Source: Aureispira sp. CCB-QB1
Lineage (GTDB): Bacteria > Bacteroidota > Bacteroidia > Chitinophagales > Saprospiraceae
Direction of reading: 5' to 3'
Assembly (NCBI GenBank): GCA_945870185.1
Contig: CAMBRK010000020.1
Coordinates: 1-63,679, forward strand
Length of the DNA stretch: 63,679 nt
A program made the translations under genes and the position numbers. Each line of letters starts with the position of its first letter. Position 1 is the stretch's first letter. Below the pieces are notes generated by a model. That model saw only the letters and a list, made by a program, of their open reading frames with translations. It was not told the origin of the DNA and made no database searches. Below, one piece after another: positions 35,763 through 45,051 of this stretch.

Positions 35763-37334
35763 TTATTGAACTTCAAATACTAATTGTCCTAAATTACGTG
35801 CTGCTGCATCGCCTGGACATTTGCACTTGATATCTTGAAAAATAAATCTATCCCCTGGGTTTGCTTTGCTTTGGATAGTTTTTGCATTACCAACGATAGT
35901 AGCACCAGCGTTAGCCGCTACTTCAGGATCCTGTCTTTTTGCCACTCTGACCAATGTAAAACCAGCCATATTACACTTAGCATCAAAATCAAAGTCTTTA
36001 AGCATTGGAATTAAAGCCGAATGGGCTTTGAAAGTTCCATTTCCTATTCCTCCACCTTGCTGAGTACCACCTAACATTGGAATTGGATCAGGTATTCTTT
36101 TTGCTTTGTATTCTTTGCTATAAGTAACACCAGGAGCAGAAACTCTAACTGTTGCTTTTCCAGGACTATTCACTCTTACATTGTATATTCCATCTTTTCT
36201 TTCGATAGTACCACCATCCATTGAAACTTTGATTTGTGCAGAAGGAACACCCGCAGCAGATACAGCTACTGGGTTATCTACACCAATGTAGAAAACATTC
36301 ATTTTTTCAGCAGATACTGTTACAGAACGCTCACCTACTTCATACTCAAATTCGTTTTTAAACGATTTGGTTTCACCAGTAACAGGATCTTTTACACTTG
36401 CAACAGCAGAATATTTTCTAATTCCTAATGAATTTGCAGTTTCAGTATATTTGGCAACTCCATCAGAATTTGTTGGTAATGAACGTCCATTAACTGAAAT
36501 CGAAATACCAGTTTTTGAATCATTACCTGCTGCAGCAGATAAAAATACTTCTGTTTCAAAAGGTTCTCCTTTGATAATATAAGATTTTTTAGGAGCAGAA
36601 ACCACTGTAAATTTATCAAGAACTACAGTCTCTCCACCAACTCCAACTTTACCAGCTAAATAATTTAAAGCTGATGCTTCAGATGCTTTGATGTCATTGA
36701 TAAACTTGGAAAATATAGGCATAGTAGCACCTAATGGCATGTGACCAAAAGTAAAATCAGCCCAGTTCTTTTTCTTATTAGTAGAGCTTTGCCAAGTAGC
36801 ATCGTCGATTGCTATTGGGATGTTAGCTTCTAACTTTGCTTTATCAGCAGGATCCGCCACTTTTGCAAATGCAGCCTTAAACTCTAACATTTTAGCTTTT
36901 AATTCTTCACCTACACCTTCATCTACCATAAAACGTGTTGTAGCCGCATAATCTCTTTTACCCAACAACTCTTTTACACCTTCTGACTCGATATAATCTC
37001 CCTCATCAACACTTCCATTTCTATTTCCAGATTCATCGATCAATTTATCCATGATACCTTTAATATATTCAGTAGCTTCTTTAGATGTTGTTGTAACACC
37101 TTCTATTCTATCAGCATAAACCTGAAAAGACTCTTTCTTTTTTGCTGCGTCTTTAATTAATGTTGGTAACTTACTATTACCTTCATCTAATACAGAGTTA
37201 GCAGACTTCAGCCCTTTATCCACCATGTCGAAGGCATTAAATATCTCCGCAGAGACGTTTAGTGCCAATAGCGCGGTCAGTACGAGGTACATTACGTTGA
37301 TCATCAACTGCCGCGGTTCCTTAGGTATTGACAT
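35763..37334 (-). CDS. gldM: T9SS motor protein GldM
   Basis: Inner-membrane-anchored component of the proton-driven GldLM motor that powers type IX secretion and gliding. It has 523 residues. A short cytoplasmic N-terminus with PKEPRQLMINVMYLV continues into one transmembrane helix (to about 30, LALNVSAEIFNAF). A long periplasmic part follows: a helical domain (about 45-225), then Ig-like D2-D4 domains (from VVLDKFTVVSAPKK). It is flanked by gldL (52 bases upstream) and gldN. Confidence 0.93.
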   Translation of the reverse strand: MSIPKEPRQLMINVMYLVLTALLALNVSAEIFNAFDMVDKGLKSANSVLDEGNSKLPTLIKDAAKKKESFQVYADRIEGVTTTSKEATEYIKGIMDKLIDESGNRNGSVDEGDYIESEGVKELLGKRDYAATTRFMVDEGVGEELKAKMLEFKAAFAKVADPADKAKLEANIPIAIDDATWQSSTNKKKNWADFTFGHMPLGATMPIFSKFINDIKASEASALNYLAGKVGVGGETVVLDKFTVVSAPKKSYIIKGEPFETEVFLSAAAGNDSKTGISISVNGRSLPTNSDGVAKYTETANSLGIRKYSAVASVKDPVTGETKSFKNEFEYEVGERSVTVSAEKMNVFYIGVDNPVAVSAAGVPSAQIKVSMDGGTIERKDGIYNVRVNSPGKATVRVSAPGVTYSKEYKAKRIPDPIPMLGGTQQGGGIGNGTFKAHSALIPMLKDFDFDAKCNMAGFTLVRVAKRQDPEVAANAGATIVGNAKTIQSKANPGDRFIFQDIKCKCPGDAAARNLGQLVFEVQ

Positions 37335-37386
37335 TTTTTATCTTTTTAATTTGTTTATAAATAATTTACACTCAGAAAAACCTGAA

Positions 37387-37968
37387 TTATCCTTTTACAT
37401 TATAAGCAGAAAGGATATTTCCATATACTCCATTTAAAGAAGTAAGGTTTTTGCTCAAACTTGACATTTGAGCCTGATATTGCTTAGTGTCTTCTACACT
37501 TGAAGTTAATGCATTCATGGCATCATTCATTCTAGCATAAAAATTATTCATTGTTTTCAATTGATCTCCAGTTTGAGAAAAATCAACTTCTTGAAGAGCT
37601 TTTAACGAACCTAGACTTTTAGACATAGACTGAAGCTCGTTCAACATACCACCAAGGTTTTTTTCTACAGCTTCAGCATTTAGAGCTTTAGGAGCAGATG
37701 ATGTTTCCCCCGCTGTTAGTGGTGCTATCTGAGAACCATATTGATCCAAACCTGGATATAATTTTTCCCAATAATAATCTTTATCAGGTCCTAAGATACC
37801 TAACATTGCAAAAAGAAAAGCTTCTACTAAAAGACCAGCAGTGATCATCATACCACCCCAAGGGGTACTATTCAGCTTACCTAAGGCACCTATCATTACA
37901 ACTGCAGCACCAAGACCGATTAACAAATTTTTAATGTACTTAAAACTAGGTGATTTGAAAAAACTCAT
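37387..37968 (-). CDS. gldL: T9SS motor protein GldL
   Basis: Stator-like inner-membrane subunit of the GldLM proton-powered motor. It has 193 residues with two membrane helices (about 12-31 and 37-57). The second helix contains a membrane-buried Glu in LLVEAFLFAMLG, which corresponds to the proton-relay glutamate of the family. A cytoplasmic helical domain with coiled-coil heptads (about 95-180) follows. Short linker relative to gliding flavobacteria. It sits between gldK and gldM, as in all T9SS core loci. Confidence 0.9.
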   Translation of the reverse strand: MSFFKSPSFKYIKNLLIGLGAAVVMIGALGKLNSTPWGGMMITAGLLVEAFLFAMLGILGPDKDYYWEKLYPGLDQYGSQIAPLTAGETSSAPKALNAEAVEKNLGGMLNELQSMSKSLGSLKALQEVDFSQTGDQLKTMNNFYARMNDAMNALTSSVEDTKQYQAQMSSLSKNLTSLNGVYGNILSAYNVKG

Positions 37969-38065
37969 TGTTTAAAAAATTTTGTGATTAGTTAATAAAA
38001 AATTGATATTTAATGCAATCAATCTACAATTGATGCAAACTTTAGCCAAAATAAATAAATGTGTA

Positions 38066-39298
38066 TTAAAAATCATTAATTGACCTTCCCAAATACGTAA
38101 TTACGCATCTAAAGCCTATATATGATTTAGTAGAATCTTGAAACTCCCAAGTCCGGGTACCCGTCTGACAATAGTAAGATATATCTTTCCAAGAACCACC
38201 TCTAAGTACTTTTCTTTTGTAAGCTTCTGGATCTCCGTCCTTAGCATCGTATCTGTAATCAGAATTCAAGTCATGCTCATGGTCATAAGCATTTTCATGA
38301 AAAGCAGAAGACGTCCATTCAGCCACATTACCCGCCATATTGTAAAGACCGTAATCATTAGGGAAATAAGCATCTGCTTTCACAGTATGTAATCCACCAT
38401 CCTCAGGATAGTTACCTCTTCCAGGTTTAAAATTAGCAAGAAGACAACCTTTAGCATTTCTTATATATGGTCCACCCCATGGATATGGAGAAATATCATG
38501 CCCACCTCTTGCTGCGTATTCCCATTCTGCCTCTGATGGCAATCTGAAAATTTCAGTGTTGGGTTCATCAGATTTAAACTGATTCCAAAGCTTGGTTCTC
38601 CAATGACAAAATGCTGTGGCTTGCTTCCAGTCAACACCTACCACTGGATAATCATCAAAAGCAGGATGCCAAAAATAATTTCTTGTTTGCGGCTCATTAT
38701 ATGAATATGCAAAGTCTCTAATCCAACATAAAGTATCTGGAAAGACTTTTACTTCAGTCTTATTTATGATAGAAATCCTTGTTGCTTTTTTGTCGTGAGC
38801 TGCTTTTTGCCAGTCAATCCATTGATATTTGTATTTCAAAGAAGCATAGTCCAACTCTCTTCTTCCTTCAAAAGCCATATCACCTTGGTAATACATTTCA
38901 CCTAGAGTTTCGTCGCTGTAATCCAACTCCAATTCCCAATCGATAGTTTCATTATCATAATCATCAGTTTTTTTATTTCCCATCAATTCGTGGGCTGTAG
39001 AGTCCCTGACCCAGTCAACAAACTGTCGGTATTCATTATTAGTGACTTCTGTATCATCCATAAAAAAACCAGAAATAGAGAGATTTTTTTGCCTTTGAGT
39101 ATAAGTAGCAAAAACATCCTGATCACTCTGACCAATCACAAGAGTACCAGAAGGTACATAGACCATTCCAAAAGGACTGAAACCACCCCAACTTGGTCTG
39201 TTCTGCACTCCTATTAATTCTCCTGATTGTTCTTTTCCACATGAGGAAATAAGAATAATTGATAAAAGCAATAAGCTTAGACTTGATAAACTCTTCAT
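38066..39298 (-). CDS. gldK: T9SS/gliding lipoprotein GldK (PorK)
   Basis: Outer-membrane lipoprotein that forms the periplasmic ring with GldN. It has 410 residues with a lipobox ISSC (Cys20). It has a formylglycine-generating enzyme-like (SUMF1) fold: FFMDDTEVTNNEYRQFV, then YPVVGVDWKQATAFCHW, RLPSEAEWEYAARGG, NMAGNVAEWTSS and VLRGGSWKD. The fold is used structurally here rather than as an enzyme in this family. It heads the gldKLMN genes. Its upstream neighbour, after a 500-base gap, is a PorP/SprF-type gene, giving the same order as the porPKLMN locus of Porphyromonas. Confidence 0.92.
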   Translation of the reverse strand: MKSLSSLSLLLLSIILISSCGKEQSGELIGVQNRPSWGGFSPFGMVYVPSGTLVIGQSDQDVFATYTQRQKNLSISGFFMDDTEVTNNEYRQFVDWVRDSTAHELMGNKKTDDYDNETIDWELELDYSDETLGEMYYQGDMAFEGRRELDYASLKYKYQWIDWQKAAHDKKATRISIINKTEVKVFPDTLCWIRDFAYSYNEPQTRNYFWHPAFDDYPVVGVDWKQATAFCHWRTKLWNQFKSDEPNTEIFRLPSEAEWEYAARGGHDISPYPWGGPYIRNAKGCLLANFKPGRGNYPEDGGLHTVKADAYFPNDYGLYNMAGNVAEWTSSAFHENAYDHEHDLNSDYRYDAKDGDPEAYKRKVLRGGSWKDISYYCQTGTRTWEFQDSTKSYIGFRCVITYLGRSINDF

Positions 39299-39798
39299 TT
39301 TTCTTTAGCGATTTAACTATTTATATTGATGGTGCTTTAAAATACAAAAATCTTTTTTCAATTTTATGAGCTCTATTCAATCTTAATTAAGAAAGACATA
39401 ATAAACTGTTAAAAAGAATACCCTTATATTGAAAAGCGCCGTAAAGATAAATGACTATTTTAAAACAACAAGTATTTTAAATTTCTTTTTTTAAAATAAT
39501 TTTTATCCTTATAAAAACCTTTAGCAAATTTAGAACGTGAATAAATTATTTTTATTGTATAAATCAACTAAATATGATTTTTGGGCTCTACTGAAATTTT
39601 TCATATCAATTTTAACATAATAAGCTTGTTAATTATCTAAATAACTTATATTTATATATTGCATTATATTTGCATAAGTAGTAGTATTTTTTCAATTTTT
39701 GGGGTAAATTTTTATGTTTTTAGTCTTTGTAACTTAATTTTTGTTTTAAAATTTATTCTAGTTTTCATTTATTAAATTTATAAAATATTTTACTCATT
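39299..39798. other. AT-rich intergenic region upstream of gldK
   Basis: A 500-base, very AT-rich gap between the porP/sprF-like gene and gldK with no supported reading frame. On the minus strand near 39439 there is TATCTTTA, one base off the TAnnTTTG -7 consensus, which could start a gldK message with a leader of about 140 bases. Nothing else recognised. Confidence 0.3.
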
Positions 39799-40755
39799 TT
39801 ATAAACTCCTTGGGTTATAAATGATTTTTGGTGGTAAACCTATGCCAATAAGCTTTTGGAGATTATAAGAAAGCATCAGTTCGTGGCTTCCTTGATGTAA
39901 CGATCTGAGTTGGGACAAACCAAAGTCATAGCTATAGGTTACAAAATATTTTCGCCCTATATTAGTTCCTACTAAAACTGTTAATGCATCTACTGAAGTA
40001 GGACTATATCCCCTGAAATTCAACCCAAATAAAAGATTATCATTAAATTTAGCATAAGCCCCTAAATCGGTTTGAAATACGGCACGATCCGCCTTTACCA
40101 TGACAGATGGAGCCAGTTTCACGCCATTCCTTAAATTAAGTTTGTATTGAATAAAAAGTGATGAACTCAAATTTTTATTATAAGTGGCATCTCCAATACT
40201 ATAAGGATGGGTTGGAAACTCTGAAACCACAATCCCTGCTTCAATATTCGAACCGAAAAAATAAGAACCCAATTCCCACGACAAACCTATACCAGAAAAT
40301 CTATTGATATCAAGGGTTGGGTCGTTATGATTAAAAACACCTTCATACGATCCGTCAGGAGTTATAATACCCGAACCATCTACAGCTATGTGGTCAATAC
40401 CTACCCTACCCCCGAAACTTAAAAATCCGATTTGAGTGCCCATGACGTAGTTGTAAGACAGCTTTAAATTAGTATTAGAAAACACTCCTGCCCTTTGATT
40501 ATATAGGGTAAAACCCAAAGCGCCATTCCATAAATAAAATGGCATATCTGCACCTATGTAAAACGTTTTTGGATTTCCTGTAAATGTGCTCAATTGATCC
40601 CGATAGCTGGTAAATACACTAAGAGATCTTTCCAATCCACCATAGGCAGGATTGTCCCTGTATTTATTAAGCATATACTGCGAGTGTTGCGGCAACTGTT
40701 GTCCGTGGCTCACACCAATCATCCATAATAATCCAAAAAAAACAAAATATTTCAT
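39799..40755 (-). CDS. PorP/SprF-family type IX secretion outer membrane protein
   Basis: Predicted 318-residue outer-membrane barrel of the PorP/SprF family. A signal peptide (ending GVSHGQ) is followed by QLPQHSQYMLNKYRDNPAYGG, the family hallmark, then FTSYRDQLSTFTGNPKTFYIGAD and barrel strands. PorP proteins accompany the T9SS core and are needed for secretion or anchoring of particular cargo such as adhesins. It is upstream of gldK in the same direction, across a long AT-rich gap, with its own candidate promoter. Confidence 0.85.
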   Translation of the reverse strand: MKYFVFFGLLWMIGVSHGQQLPQHSQYMLNKYRDNPAYGGLERSLSVFTSYRDQLSTFTGNPKTFYIGADMPFYLWNGALGFTLYNQRAGVFSNTNLKLSYNYVMGTQIGFLSFGGRVGIDHIAVDGSGIITPDGSYEGVFNHNDPTLDINRFSGIGLSWELGSYFFGSNIEAGIVVSEFPTHPYSIGDATYNKNLSSSLFIQYKLNLRNGVKLAPSVMVKADRAVFQTDLGAYAKFNDNLLFGLNFRGYSPTSVDALTVLVGTNIGRKYFVTYSYDFGLSQLRSLHQGSHELMLSYNLQKLIGIGLPPKIIYNPRSL

Positions 40756-40804
40756 TTCAACCTTTAAAAAACATGAAATAAAAAGAAAAATCCTATGTTT
40801 AATA

Positions 40805-40812
40805 CAAATGTA
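40805..40812 (-). promoter_or_regulatory. Candidate -7 box TACATTTG for the porP/sprF-like gene
   Basis: Minus-strand TACATTTG matches TAnnTTTG 49 bases before the ATG. Confidence 0.4.
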
Positions 40813-40873
40813 TCTTATAATTGTTGAAAAAAGAAATTTTTCTAAAGATAAAGGTTGTTTTAATTATGATGGA

Positions 40874-41641
40874 TTACCACTCTAAGACTAATCCGTCATA
40901 AGCAGGTTTAATTCCCTCAGGACAATTACTTTCCACATCTCGATGCAAACCTAAATGATGAGACATATGGGTAAGGTAGGTTTTTTCTGCCCCAATTATC
41001 TTTGCCATGGTGACAGCTTCATCAAAAGTAAAATGGGAATAATGTTTTTTATATTGAAGTGCATTGATTACTAACACTTTGACACCTTGAATTAAGTCCA
41101 TGGTACGATCATCTATTTGTGATGCGTCTGTAATATATACAAAGTCCAGTATCCTGAATCCTAAAATAGGTAAAGTGCCGTGCATGATGTGAATAGGTAG
41201 AGTCTGCAAATCTTTTGTTATAAAAATTGGCACATCAGGTTCCACTTCATGACATACAATACCCGGCGCACCCGGATAAGGATTAGCGTCAAAAATATAA
41301 GCATATTTTGCTTTAAGATCTTCTAATGTTCTTTTCAAGCCATAGAAGGGAATCTTTCTACCTTGTTTAAAATTGAAAGGTCTGATGTCATCTATTCCTG
41401 CAATATGGTCATTGTGCTCATGGGTCAATAACACTACATCAAGTTTTGAAACATCATTTTGAAGCATCTGCTGTCTAAAATCAGGGCCAACGTCTATCAA
41501 AATATGGACTCCTCCCACTTCAATCAGCACTGATGATCGAAGCCTCTTATCTCTATCATCAGTAGATAAACATGTTTCACAAGTACACCCGATAACCGGA
41601 ACACCCTGAGAAGTACCAGTACCTAAAAAAGTTATTTTCAT
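40874..41641 (-). CDS. MBL-fold metallohydrolase (PhnP-like)
   Basis: Metallo-beta-lactamase-fold phosphodiesterase-type hydrolase, 255 residues. The opening MKITFLGTGTSQGVPVIGC with a nearby CTCETC cluster is the PhnP/lipoate-transferase-linked subgroup. The metal motif THEHNDHIAGIDD is intact, and later ligands are HIMHGTLP, the Asp in YITDASQI and THMSHHLG. PhnP-like enzymes cleave cyclic phosphodiesters, but here no phosphonate gene is near, so the substrate is open. It follows a 91-residue protein by 11 bases; the two form an operon. Confidence 0.85.
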   Translation of the reverse strand: MKITFLGTGTSQGVPVIGCTCETCLSTDDRDKRLRSSVLIEVGGVHILIDVGPDFRQQMLQNDVSKLDVVLLTHEHNDHIAGIDDIRPFNFKQGRKIPFYGLKRTLEDLKAKYAYIFDANPYPGAPGIVCHEVEPDVPIFITKDLQTLPIHIMHGTLPILGFRILDFVYITDASQIDDRTMDLIQGVKVLVINALQYKKHYSHFTFDEAVTMAKIIGAEKTYLTHMSHHLGLHRDVESNCPEGIKPAYDGLVLEW

Positions 41642-41652
41642 AAGAACTACAT

Positions 41653-41928
41653 CTAAGGATTAGATAATTCTTTTTTCACTAATCCCTTGTAAAAGACTCT
41701 TGATTTATCAGTCAACCTATTGTCATCGGACACAAGCTGTTCTAAAATATCCATGAGTATGCTTACTCTTCCATCTGTATCAAAAAATTTATTTACCACA
41801 ACGACCTTATGGTTTTCCACAATACAATAGCCGGAATTAAACGTACCTTTTTCATATCGAACGCTGTAATCCAACTCTTTAAAAATCTGTTCCAATTTTT
41901 GCAATGTAGGCTTGGTATATTTGTTCAT
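41653..41928 (-). CDS. Small conserved protein of Bacteroidota
   Basis: A 91-residue cytoplasmic protein (KLEQIFKELDYSVRYEKGTF, then GYCIVENHKVVVVNKFFD, GRVSILMDILEQL). It is common next to MBL hydrolase genes in this phylum and has no known function. The start is placed at ATG 41928; a TTG four codons earlier is possible. A perfect -7 box on the minus strand lies 38 bases upstream. Confidence 0.7.
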   Translation of the reverse strand: MNKYTKPTLQKLEQIFKELDYSVRYEKGTFNSGYCIVENHKVVVVNKFFDTDGRVSILMDILEQLVSDDNRLTDKSRVFYKGLVKKELSNP

Positions 41929-41953
41929 TTTTGGGTGCAACGTTTAAAATTAG

Positions 41954-41974
41954 TACATTTGCAGCACAAATATA
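41954..41974. promoter_or_regulatory. Divergent -7 boxes
   Basis: Plus-strand TACATTTG at 41954-41961 and minus-strand TATATTTG at 41967-41974 face outward from each other's leader: the minus box serves the 91-residue protein operon, and the plus box would start a transcript toward the barrel gene at 42148. Both match TAnnTTTG exactly. Confidence 0.45.
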
Positions 41975-42147
41975 CAATGTGTACTTTAGAAGACATTCTA
42001 TTCGCTCCTAAAAATCAATAAAATTTATTTTTCTGGTGTTGTTAGTTAACTAATTTCAAGACAGTTACTTTTTAAGCAACTCAAAACAAATTCAAAAATA
42101 TTTTATTTAATATATGTCCAGTTTTGGCCATTTAATATCTTTTTAAA

Positions 42148-42786
42148 ATGAATATCCGTAGTCACCAAACTTTACAAAAAATTTTAAACCAATTTTTTTT
42201 TTCAATTCCATTTTTAATATTCCTATTATTAATGACCGTAAGTATTACTTCTGTGGTAGGACAAAGATTTAAAGCCATGGGGATAATAGGAGCAAATACA
42301 GCCCAAATAGATGGTGATAGTTTGTATGGATTTAAAAAATTAGGAATCTCAAGTGGTGCTCGGTTATCATATACTAACAATAAGACTTGGGACTTATCTT
42401 TAGAAATGCTTTACAGTCAAAGAGGGTCATCTGAAAAACTATTTAATACTAGTAAAGGTAGAAATATCAATTTGAATTTTATTGAGTTTCCTGTTATTTT
42501 CAGCCTTAGAGATTGGTATCAAGAAGCTGATAAGTATTATAAGGTAAGAGTGGAAGGAGGACTTACATATGGGTACCTTTTTGGTGCTGAAGCTGATGGA
42601 TACGACGTTTCAGAAGTAAGGAAAAATGATATAAGCTATCTTGTAGCAGCAGGAATCAATTTCACAAAAAGACTTGGTTTCTCCATGAGATATACTACTT
42701 CATTTTTAAATTTATACACTGGTCCTAGAAGTGATATTAATTATAAAAGTTATTTCCTAACATTCAGAACCGAATACCAATTTTAA
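42148..42786 (+). CDS. Outer-membrane beta-barrel (PorT/OmpW-like size) protein
   Basis: Exported 212-residue protein: signal peptide (hydrophobic 18-36, ending SVVGQ), then a small beta-barrel with RFKAMGIIGANTAQIDGD, LEMLYSQRGSS and a C-terminal SYFLTFRTEYQF strand. The PorT-family outer-membrane barrel (beta-barrel domain 'OMP_b-brl_2') is the best style match. PorT is a T9SS-linked protein in some species, but many paralogues have other roles, so no function is claimed. It may be co-transcribed with the lipoprotein 21 bases downstream. Confidence 0.65.
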   Translation: MNIRSHQTLQKILNQFFFSIPFLIFLLLMTVSITSVVGQRFKAMGIIGANTAQIDGDSLYGFKKLGISSGARLSYTNNKTWDLSLEMLYSQRGSSEKLFNTSKGRNINLNFIEFPVIFSLRDWYQEADKYYKVRVEGGLTYGYLFGAEADGYDVSEVRKNDISYLVAAGINFTKRLGFSMRYTTSFLNLYTGPRSDINYKSYFLTFRTEYQF

Positions 42787-42807
42787 TCCTTTCAATACAA
42801 AATTCCA

Positions 42808-43302
42808 ATGCATAAAATCAGTTTATTTCTAGTATTATTGTCCATAAGTTTCGCCGCGTGTAATAGTGACAAACAAAAATCAAATGGCACTGTTAAAAAT
42901 GAAATGGCACAAAAGCCAGCAGCACCTATACTTGGGTTTCCAAAAGATACCATGATAAAACTTTTAAATGAAGCCACATCGGTAGACTATATCTTCCACA
43001 ACCTACCCTTCAGTCTGAGCCATGATCAAGACTCAGACATAAATCAAAATATTAGCTTCATAGATGTAGATAAGCCATTAGTACACATTCCTAAGGGGTG
43101 TAAGCCTGATGCTAGGAAATTTTTCCAAATCAAAGGAAATATTGTCTATGACATTGATGTATATATCTCAAATGGATGTATGTTTTACGTATTTGTGGAT
43201 AAAGCTAACAAGCCAATCTATGCAAATTACATGACTCAGTCTGGCATCAATTTTTATAATAACATTATCCAACAAGCTGCTGGAATGGTACCTCAACAAT
43301 AA
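42808..43302 (+). CDS. Uncharacterised lipoprotein
   Basis: Predicted lipoprotein of 164 residues; lipobox FAAC with Cys18. The mature part has a Lys-rich linker, then a compact domain (DTMIKLLNEATSVDYIFHNLPF; IPKGCKPDARKFFQIKGNIVYDIDVYISNGCMFYVF). Two conserved-looking cysteines in the domain could form a disulfide. No family was recognised. Located between a barrel protein and the Ppx/GppA gene with gaps of 21 and 5 bases, it is likely part of one transcript. Confidence 0.65.
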   Translation: MHKISLFLVLLSISFAACNSDKQKSNGTVKNEMAQKPAAPILGFPKDTMIKLLNEATSVDYIFHNLPFSLSHDQDSDINQNISFIDVDKPLVHIPKGCKPDARKFFQIKGNIVYDIDVYISNGCMFYVFVDKANKPIYANYMTQSGINFYNNIIQQAAGMVPQQ

Positions 43303-43307
43303 TCAAT

Positions 43308-44207
43308 TTGAATCGATATGCTGTCATAGATCTTGGATCTAATACCTTTCACTTGCTCATATCTGATGTAAATAATCAGGGTATTTTATCTGAAGTTTAC
43401 CGTCAGAGATCATTCACATTTCTTTCAGACGGAGGTATTGATAGCATCCAAGAACATAGGATCGTTCATGGTTTAAAAGTATTAGAAAGTTTCAAACAGG
43501 AAATCAATCATCACAAACCTATCCAGCTTAGGGTGATTGGTACTGCTGTCTTAAGGTCGGCATCCAACAGAATGGAATTTATAAGACCCGCTGAAAAAAT
43601 ATTGGGTGTGCCTATAGAAATTATTGATGGTAATACAGAAGCTGACTACATTTATAAAGGAATCACTATATCCAAGGAACTCAATCAAGACCAACATCTC
43701 ATCATGGATGTGGGTGGAGGAAGTACAGAGTTTATATTGATTCAGGATGGAAAAAAAATCATTGCTGAAAGCTTTAAATTGGGCGTAGGGGTACTTCATG
43801 CTATGTTTCACAAAAACGATCCGATTCAACCTGCAGAAATTGAAGCCATTAGCCTGTTTATTCAAGAAACCTTAAGTCCTTTTTTGGATCAAATCAGAAA
43901 GATACGGATCAAATCATTAGTTGGGGCTTCGGGTTCCTTTGAAATCTTGGAGAGCATGAGGATGCGTAATGTTTCAACTTCAAAGGTTTCTGAAGTAAGA
44001 CTTCAAGAATTTGATGCACTCTATGACAAAATCATAACATCATGTGAAGCAGAGCGATTAAAGATGCCAGGATTACCAAAAGAAAGAGTACAATTAATCT
44101 TAGTAGGGATGATATTAAAGAAAGTTGTACTTGACCTTTTTAAGCCACAAATCATTTTGGTATCGCCCTATTCTTTAAAGGAAGGTATATTACGAGAAAT
44201 GGTTTAA
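43308..44207 (+). CDS. Ppx/GppA family phosphatase
   Basis: ASKHA-fold exopolyphosphatase/guanosine pentaphosphate phosphatase, 299 residues, the short two-domain form without the C-terminal HD part. Motifs: YAVIDLGSNTFHLLI at the N-terminus, RVIGTAVLRSASNR, EADYIYKG, and HLIMDVGGGSTEFIL, a phosphate-binding loop. Either polyphosphate or pppGpp could be the substrate; the sequence does not tell. It starts at TTG five bases after the lipoprotein stop; the conserved N-terminus leaves no room for another start. Confidence 0.85.
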   Translation: MNRYAVIDLGSNTFHLLISDVNNQGILSEVYRQRSFTFLSDGGIDSIQEHRIVHGLKVLESFKQEINHHKPIQLRVIGTAVLRSASNRMEFIRPAEKILGVPIEIIDGNTEADYIYKGITISKELNQDQHLIMDVGGGSTEFILIQDGKKIIAESFKLGVGVLHAMFHKNDPIQPAEIEAISLFIQETLSPFLDQIRKIRIKSLVGASGSFEILESMRMRNVSTSKVSEVRLQEFDALYDKIITSCEAERLKMPGLPKERVQLILVGMILKKVVLDLFKPQIILVSPYSLKEGILREMV

Positions 44208-44282
44208 TTTAGAATTGGCTAAGATATTGATAGTAAATTTATAATCATTTATATATTGGTTAAATCATTTAAAATATTTAGC

Positions 44283-44987
44283 TTAGAGATTTTCTTCCAA
44301 TTTCTTTTTGACCATAAAAATTCCAACTAATCCTGACATCAAATCCACTACAACATGTAAAATAGCAACAATTACGAGTGATTTTGAATAAATGAAGATG
44401 ACTCCAAATAAAATAGCCACTATAAAAATCTTTATGACTGCACCATAACCTTGGTATAAATGACTTATTGCAAAAACAAAGGCTGGAATCACTATCGCAA
44501 TATATTCAATGTAATCAACATATGCATCCCATTGCAAGAGATAATTGACTACAAAACCTCGAAATATGATCTCCTCACAAATGCCCGCTGCAAAAGCCAA
44601 AAAAATATAATGCTTGTATTCACTGCCATTAGCTGGAATGACATAAGACATCTCATCTATTTGTTGGTGTCTATTTTTAGATATCAAACCAGAGATCAAA
44701 TCGCCGAGATAGAAGATTGCTATAATAATCGTACCATAAATTACCAAAATATGTATCTCCGGCCATCTCATACCTAATACAGACCAAGGTCGGTCACTGA
44801 TGTTCCATGATGTCAACACGATCAATGCTCCAATAATCAGTGTAAGTCCATTTGTATAATACAAGTGTTTTTTGGGAGGAAGCATCTCTGCGATTGCTTC
44901 TGACATCTCCCCAGACCTCAATGACATCAAAGGCAAAGTTATGAGTAGAAAAAATGCTATTACATGGTCGAGAATATGATAGTCCAA
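44283..44987 (-). CDS. CPBP family intramembrane glutamic endopeptidase
   Basis: Membrane protein of the CPBP/ABI (Rce1-like) family, about 234 residues with the N-terminus at TTG 44987 (DYHILDHVIAFF). Eight hydrophobic segments. Motif 1 is EEIIFRGFVV and the second motif is FAISHLYQG, with His in HVVVDLMSG near the end; these carry the catalytic Glu and His of the family. Substrates are unknown. The frame stays open back to 45101, which would overlap the V-ATPase subunit I gene; the added residues look non-native, so the shorter start is preferred, though not certain. It is the distal gene after ntpI. Confidence 0.78.
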   Translation of the reverse strand: MDYHILDHVIAFFLLITLPLMSLRSGEMSEAIAEMLPPKKHLYYTNGLTLIIGALIVLTSWNISDRPWSVLGMRWPEIHILVIYGTIIIAIFYLGDLISGLISKNRHQQIDEMSYVIPANGSEYKHYIFLAFAAGICEEIIFRGFVVNYLLQWDAYVDYIEYIAIVIPAFVFAISHLYQGYGAVIKIFIVAILFGVIFIYSKSLVIVAILHVVVDLMSGLVGIFMVKKKLEENL

Positions 44988-45051
44988 ATTTACTAATTTA
45001 CCACAAAAGTAGTCTTTTTGATGACAAAAGATTGAAAAAATTGGTGATCTA

